Assembly: GCA_003254905.1 (NCBI GenBank)
Contig: QANU01019038.1
Span: 199,660 to 263,659 of the forward strand
Length of the DNA stretch: 64,000 nucleotides
Source: Nissolia schottii
Lineage: Eukaryota; Streptophyta; Magnoliopsida; Fabales; Fabaceae
Direction of reading: 5' to 3'
In this document: positions 58,112 to 64,000 of the stretch, piece after piece
Position numbering within the stretch: position 1 is the stretch's first letter
How the letters are laid out: each line of letters starts with the position of its first letter
The notes under the pieces: generated by a model
Seen by the model: only the letters and a program-made list of their open reading frames with translations
Told to the model about the DNA's origin: nothing
Databases searched by the model: none
Program-made: the position numbers and the translations under genes

Positions 58112-59157
58112 ATTAAACCAAAAAAAGGCATAAAATTGTTACACAAATTAGAGAATATATATAGCTTATGGGGAAAAAAAGGAAGCAAAGTTAGGGAATT
58201 AGATAGAAAATGTGGCATCACATTGAAATTGTGGTGGTGACAATGGAGATTATGCTAAGTTTAGGAGGGATTAACATGTAGGAATAAGGATGGTGTTGTA
58301 GTTTGAAAAACAAATATGAATAGTTTGTTGGAAGGGAGTAGCAATAAAGGGAAAAAACCACGTTTAGTTGCACTTAACTTCGAGGGTATTTTTGTTAATA
58401 AGATTTGTAGAACAAAATTTGTGAAGTGAATGATGAGCAAGAGAGAGGGAGAGAAAGATTTGTGCTTTGAACCTTTTAATGTTACTTAAGGATGTTTGTT
58501 CATAACATACTATAGATTAATGATGTTGAAAACCGCTCACCAACTAGTGGGTTTCATATTTAGTCATATTCTTAATATACATTTTGGCACTTAATATATG
58601 TGATTTTGTGGCATAATTTTAAGGTTGGTTTGAACTTTCCTTTTGCTAAATCTTTTCCCATAAATGGTAGCACAACTATCATAACAACACAAGTCCTACG
58701 TCGAACAATAAAAGGATGGGTATCCAACTATTTAGTTATAAACGAAAGGGTGTTGTGAGTCTAATAACAATACAAGTCTCACATTGAACAACACAAAGAG
58801 GGAAAACAAACATTTTAGTTATCAAAGAAAGGGTGTTGTCAGTCTAATATTGTTGCGAAATTTACCTACAAATTTTCCTATGAAATGTTTCATGCGAAAC
58901 AATTCATATCAAAATTTGCAGCAAAATTTCTCCCAAACACCCAATAGGCCACAAAAATTATCTGCGAAAATTTGCAGTTTCCTATGAAAAAATTCACAGG
59001 CAAGTACCTGCGAATTTTGAAATTCACAACTACCAGTCACGTACTACCTTATTACCTATGAATTCTAATCAGCAGAAAAATTCGTAGGAAACATGATTAC
59101 CTATAAATTTTAAGGCAAAATTTGCGGGTAATAAACAATTTTTTTTTGTAGTGCTCC

Positions 59158-61511
59158 CACTACTAGAATTTTAAGGATTACCAACAACAAAATTAGTCGA
59201 TAATCTGTTGTTAATATCTCGTTACATGTATTAGCGAGAGATTAGGGACATGTTAGCGACCAATTTAGTCATCGTTATTCTGAAGCCGCTGATTAGCTTG
59301 GAAAACAATTTGATCACTAATTCGTACCAAATTTATTTTAGCGATAAAATTATTGGTTGTTATTCTGTCACTAATCTAATGTTGTTTTATGATCGAAATT
59401 ATTCCTTAAATCATCATAGATTTGCGAGGAATTGTATCATCGCTAATCCCTAGTAGATTCCTGCAACATTCATCGCAAATTCATCGTTGATTAGTAGCCA
59501 ATTCGACATGTAAATGACAGGCCAAAAGGAATTTTGTTTCTAATCCATCACTAGAAATTCAGTTCTTTTTTCAAATTTTTAACATCTTTTAGAAATTGAT
59601 TATTAATTAATTAATTAATAATAAATTATTAAAAAATAAAATTTATTAAAAAATTAATTAATAAAGTAAATAAAGTATAATATTTATGTTTTGTGGGCCC
59701 AAGACAAGATTTGGTTTCAAGTCTTGATTTAAGTGTGTGAGAAATTCACATGTTGAAAAATCCAATGTAACTCCTTTCATTTTATAACGAAAGGTTTTCT
59801 TCCCACTTTTACTTTAACCAATGTGAAACTAAAAGAGTATCACTTTCAACACAAAAAGATTGTCTTGCCTTGCCATTTTAATATTTTTGGTCATTATTTT
59901 TGCCAACCTTCCGATGGACTATTGAATGGGTCTTTAATCCTTCATATTTTAGAGGTTTTGATATCAAATTATGTATACACAAATGTAGATAATAGACTGA
60001 GAAAAGATGGAATACTGGCAAGTAAAAAGATACTTTAAACAACAGAGATAAGAAGAAAATGAATATTGATTTATCAAACATTAGTAATACAATGATATTG
60101 TCCAATTTTTTTTTCAAGTCATCCATTAGGTCTAAGTAATCAAGAGACTTGCTTGAGATGTTTCTACATAAATTAATTTTTTTAAATCATATGAAATATA
60201 GAAATTTGATGGCAAGTGAAAAAAAGTTATTCCTTTTTATTATTTATATTCCTTAGAGTCATTTTATATTTTAAGAGTAAGTTTGCGATATATTTGCTAA
60301 ACACTCTTCTTGCGATTTATACATTTTGAGAGCCGCTTTTACATTATTTTATCAAACAATATTAATATAATTTTACAATAGCAGCCTTTAAAGAACTCAA
60401 AGAACTCACCAATTTTTAGAAAGCCACAACATGACCAAACCAAGCGTTATACAAATTTATATTATTTAATAACTTTTTTTTATTGTAGCATATATTAATT
60501 ATATGTACGTATAGTTATATAAAATTTACATATTTTTATTAATTGCACTATGGTTGAATTCGGTTAAAACAATTGAACCAATGAACCTCTGAACCAGTGT
60601 TTTAACTCATTCGATGCCTAGTTCAATTTTCTAAACCTTGACATTTGCTGAAGAATTTGTGAGGGATTCATCCCTCACTAAAAGTGAAATGATTTATTTT
60701 AGCTGAAGAGAGTCATGAGGAATTAGTGAGAGGACAATCCCTCCCTAAACAGAAACGTGAAATGGTAAAAGTTTAGCGAGGGATCAGCGAGAGATGTATC
60801 CCTTGCTAAAAAGGGATTGAATGATTTAGTGTAGTTGAAGAGAGTTGTGAGGGATTAGTGATGACATATTCTCTCGCTAAATATAAAAGTGAAGTGTTAA
60901 AAGTTTTACAATTGATCAATGACAAAAACATCCCTTGCTAAAAGGAAAGTGAAGGATTTAGTTTAAAATGGGCATTTTACAAGGGAAGAGTGAGAGCATA
61001 TTTTGTCGGTAAAATACGTTGACATGTTGTGAAGGATTTACGAGGGAATAATCCCTCATTAATAAGAATAGTAAAATGTTAAAAGTTTTGCGAGGGATCA
61101 ACGATGGATTAATTTCTGGCTAAAAGGGAGAGGCAAAGATTTTATTTCATTGAAGAAAGTCGCGAGGGATTAGCGAGATAAGTTTCTATCGCTAATTAAG
61201 TTTAGTATTTGTGAGAGATTAGCGAAGGAATTGTCCCTTACAGTATGTATTTTAACCATATGAGAGGGAGTAGCGTCGATTTGTCCCTTGTTAAATGCTT
61301 TAGTTATGAAGTATATGTTGCGAAGGATCATGTCGTTGCTAATTGTCACTATTTGCTCATTGAATTTTTTGTCCCTCATTTTTCAACATTTTGTTATGGA
61401 TCTACATTTTGCTCACTAATTACTCGTCATTTCCTTGCTAATCAGCGAGCAATTAGTGGAAAAATTTTCCATCACTAAATTTTGTCGCAAATCTACATTT
61501 TTCTTATAGTG
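59158..61511. mobile_element. non-autonomous CACTA element 2, TSD TCC
   Basis: It begins CACTACTAGAATTTTAAGG and ends TTTTTCTTATAGTG. TCC lies at 59155-59157 and 61512-61514. The subterminal repeat words differ from element 1: GCGAGGGATTAGCGA, GAGGGATCA and GTCGCTAAT-like units fill 60640-61480. It has no transposase frame. Its left target copy overlaps the right target copy of element 1. Confidence 0.9.
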
Positions 61512-61514
61512 TCC

Positions 61515-62728
61515 TAGCCCCATGCCACTGTTAATAATAAGTAGAACACCAACAAGTCGACATTGCTCCTTTCGAACCAGAATTCACCTGTCGTTGATGG
61601 TGGCGTTGAGCCTGACAATGTCTCTCTCGTGGTAAGGTGACAAGATCTCTCTTCGTGTGGTGGCGACCTCCCTCTGAGCGTAGAGGTAGCCTCTCCATCT
61701 TTAGCATCACCAGATCTTCAGAGGTCTATCATGGAGTTACATCACATGCTTCATTTCCAAATCAAAATGCAATGGGTCAGATCTGGTGGTGTCTGGTGGT
61801 TGCAAACACCACCAGCGACGGCATATCCATTTTGGTGATGCTACTACTAGTGGGCTAACATTGTTCTTGACGTTGTATCATCTTAATTTCTTTTGGATTA
61901 TTTTCCATTTTTTTTCTTCTTTTTCCTAGATATGATTTTTGGTTCTGTTTCTAGTTCTGTATTTTTTTGGCTGTGAAGTGTTTGATGTTATTGTGGTGGT
62001 GATGATGATAATGATGTTTCAAGAGCTGATAAAATCTAGATCTGATTTTTTGTGGATGGATTTTTTGAGTTGTTTTGCTGAAAATTTGGCATAGGAGAAG
62101 AGATTAGAGATAGGAAAGGGAAGAAATGGGGTGGATTCTATGTTGTCGTGTTGTTTTGTGTTGTTGTTGTGGTGTTGTGCTGCTATTGTGTTGTTGTTTT
62201 GTGTTTTGTGTGGTGTTTTGTGTTGTTGTGTGGAGAAGAGATGAAATGGGGGAAGAGCTTGAGGAAGATGACTAGGGAAAGGATTTGGGGACAAATTGAA
62301 TTTAGGGATTTTATTTTTTTTTAATTTTGGGTTAGGTTAAATTTACGATTTTGGGTCGGGTTGGGTTAAGGTTAGGATTAAGATTTAGGGGTAGGGTTAA
62401 GGTTAGGTTAGGGTTTAGGATTTAAGGTTTAAGGTTAAGGTTAAGGTTGTTATTATTATTATTATAATAATAAGAAAAAGGAGGACGTTGTATTCCTATT
62501 ATTAATGATAAATTATTATTATTATAACAATAATATTGGATCTGATGAATAATAAGTACATGTGCATTCATCTTCAGCCTAAAAAGTCTTGGGATTGGCC
62601 CACGAGCCTAGGTGCCTCTATAGGGGTGTATCTATTAGGTGCCCTAATATTTTCACGATCTCGAAGTTCATACACATGCTCAGCTGCGCCACTGATACTA
62701 GTTCCATTGTCATTATCCTGATGCCCCA
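61515..62728. other. intergenic DNA, T/G-rich low complexity
   Basis: Positions 62140-62240 are T/G-rich (GTTGTTGTG words). Positions 62330-62450 contain many degenerate GGGTTAGG/TTTAGGG-like words. A (TTA)n-type run is at 62450-62475. No gene recognised. Confidence 0.5.
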
Positions 62729-63440
62729 TTAACCACTACACCCGTCTCTGCACTCCTTAAACCCCCTCGTAAAAAGGTTTCCCCTTCTACCAGATCTAGG
62801 CGACGATTGCCTCAAATTTGCATCATTTGTGTTGTCATTGTCATTATATGATGCATCCTCTGGCGGCTCATTTAGATTAAATAGTACCCAAACCCTAGTG
62901 CCAAAACTTGACGGCTCAAAAACACCTCTACGCACTTCCACACGATCCATGTCAACCAATCTTCTTGGTGATCGTACGCGTAGCTCACTAGATCTTGAAG
63001 AAGATCCTACATGGAAGGACCTTCTACCATACGACTGTTGCTCACTGTACCCTTCACCAAGAAGAGGAGATTGTGTGTCAGGTTTGTATGGAGGTGGAGT
63101 GACTTTAACTTCAACTGGATATAGAGTCACTTCAACTTTATCGGCTTCATTCTGAGGTTGTTGTGACGACGAGGGGCCAAGGTTGAACAATTCAAAGTTC
63201 TCATCAATTTGGTGCAATTGTTGAGCCATTTGTTCGCCTAGCCAAACATAGACACCAGGTCAGGGAAGCAGATTATACAAATCAGTTTGGGGAGCCGGAG
63301 CATAGAAACTAGACTGAGGAGGCAGAGCAAAGAAACCATGTTGGGAGGTGGAGCATAGAAATCATGCGGGTGTGCATCATCAAATCCATGCGGTGTGGGC
63401 ACATTACCATGCGGCGGTGAAGGATAGTATTACTGCCAAA
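62729..63440 (-). CDS. hypothetical proline-rich protein fragment, possibly the tail of a plant-mobile-domain protein
   Basis: The open frame 63229-62729 encodes 166 hydrophilic residues with YPVEVKVTPPPYKPDTQSPL, RRSFHVGSSSRS and a basic tail ending in a stop. Upstream on the same strand, frames to about 63440 give PHGFDDAHPHDFYAPPP-like proline/tyrosine repeats with a frame change near 63350, so the protein probably begins further upstream and is broken or spliced. Composition and order resemble the disordered C-terminal tails of PMD proteins in plant transposons. That is an inference from memory, and no PMD core is present here. Confidence 0.4.
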
Positions 63441-63451
63441 CATCAGGTACA

Positions 63452-64000
63452 TGTTGATAAGTGCCTAATTTACACAAAATTGACATATCAAAATGGCACT
63501 TATCTGTTATGTTTTTAAACAAATTATCTAATTAATTTCCCATATTTTGTAGGATTTCTAATATATTTTGAAGATGGATACAAGCAGTTTAATTAAGGAA
63601 TAATCCCATGAAAGAAAAGGGCAGAATTGGAAAGGAATGACAAAAGCAAGAAAAGTATAGAAGCCCGCTTTGCGTAGCAGTTAGTAAAAATGCAATAACT
63701 TGAGCTACAGATATTGGATTGAGGTGGTTCAAATTGCTAGTTAAAGCTAAGAGAGAGATCTACAACTTTCTAGTTCGGACCAAGACAAGATTCCCACTCA
63801 GCGCGCTGCTATGCACTCCGCAGAAAACCAGTCGCCAAATTTGACTTCAAAGGTCCAGCCGCCAAATTTGACTTCAAAAGTCTAGCCGCCAAAAGAGACT
63901 TCAAAGGTCCAGCCGCCAAATTTGACTTCAAAAGTCTAGCCACCAAGAAAGACTTCAAATGTCCAGCCACCAAGAAAGACTTAGAAAATTCAAGCCGCCT
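63452..64000 (+). mobile_element. LTR fragment running off the window
   Basis: It starts TGATAAGTGCCTAATTTACA, a typical plant Gypsy LTR beginning, followed by AT-rich DNA and a tandem array. The downstream end is outside the window. Confidence 0.6.
63830..64000 (+). repeat. 27-bp tandem repeat, about seven units
   Basis: AGCCGCC or AGCCACC recurs at 63857, 63884, 63911, 63938, 63965 and 63993, alternating with AAATTTGACTTCAAAAG or AAGAAAGACTTCAAA. A diverged unit starts at 63830. The array continues past the window. Confidence 0.9.

Larger units (their letters stand above)
54701..59153. mobile_element. non-autonomous CACTA element 1, TSD CTC
   Basis: It begins CACTACTAAAAAAC and ends TTTTTTTTGTAGTG. 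The 3-bp duplication CTC lies at 54698-54700 and 59154-59156. Subterminal regions (54710-55390 and 58850-59140) are packed with many copies of GCGAATTTAGC, GTTGCAAATTTTCTTGC and ACCTGCGAATTTT words in both orientations, the expected transposase-binding repeats. There is no transposase gene. A 2316-bp LTR element is nested inside, so the original length was about 2.1 kb. Confidence 0.9.

Overview
The window is nuclear DNA of a flowering plant, most likely a eudicot. The evidence is spliced genes with GT/AG introns, five plant-type protein families, and plant transposon classes (Gypsy and Copia LTR elements, L1 and RTE LINEs, a tRNA-derived SINE, hAT, CACTA and Stowaway-like elements, a plant-mobile-domain relic). 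I cannot name the species. There is no bacterial, organellar or viral gene content.

Five host genes stand out. An intronless L-type lectin receptor kinase lies at 6998-9076 (+). A four-exon BED zinc-finger / hAT-derived protein gene lies at 22877-18790 (-), with a 5' UTR intron. A two-exon thaumatin-like protein gene lies at 27248-28316 (+). A small RADIALIS-type MYB/SANT gene lies at 36893-37240 (+). A two-exon GPAT5/GPAT7-type glycerol-3-phosphate acyltransferase lies at 50774-53157 (+). They have unrelated jobs (surface perception, DNA binding, secreted defence protein, transcriptional regulation, suberin lipid synthesis) and do not form a cluster. The kinase, thaumatin and acyltransferase coding regions are GC-rich islands in an AT-rich background; the hAT-derived gene and the MYB gene are not.

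Almost everything else is transposon DNA in nested layers, several of them proved by target-site duplications (TSDs). At 9.3-17.1 kb a decayed Gypsy element is split in its gag by a 3720-bp solo LTR (10461-14180, TSD CCCCC). At 17.1-18.1 kb a hAT element (TSD TCATACAC) sits inside a second inverted-repeat structure. At 19.93-21.04 kb an RTE LINE sits in intron 1 of the hAT-derived gene with a 23-bp TSD. At 24-26 kb there are LINE and Copia relics with a Copia 3' LTR. At 30-35.6 kb there is an L1-type LINE with a 241-bp solo LTR inside (TSD GCTGC). At 41.9-43.1 kb there is a plant-mobile-domain relic. At 50.0 kb there is a SINE with a 16-bp TSD, and a second SINE copy lies about 10 bp inside GPAT intron 1. 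At 54.7-61.5 kb two CACTA elements sit back to back on overlapping 3-bp targets, and the first holds a complete non-autonomous Copia-type element. The window ends in another LTR with 27-bp tandem repeats.

The most unusual signal is in the 3720-bp solo LTR. At 12809-13022, eight copies of a fixed 9-base loop are each closed by a CC/GG clamp, and the stem sequence outside the clamp differs from copy to copy but stays complementary. This is the pattern expected of covarying hairpins, and further unrelated hairpins flank it from 12672 to 13122. Two other palindrome-word arrays lie at 28.62-28.80 kb and 42.93-43.09 kb. A short repeat rich in TTTGTGCA occurs beside or inside four of the five host genes.
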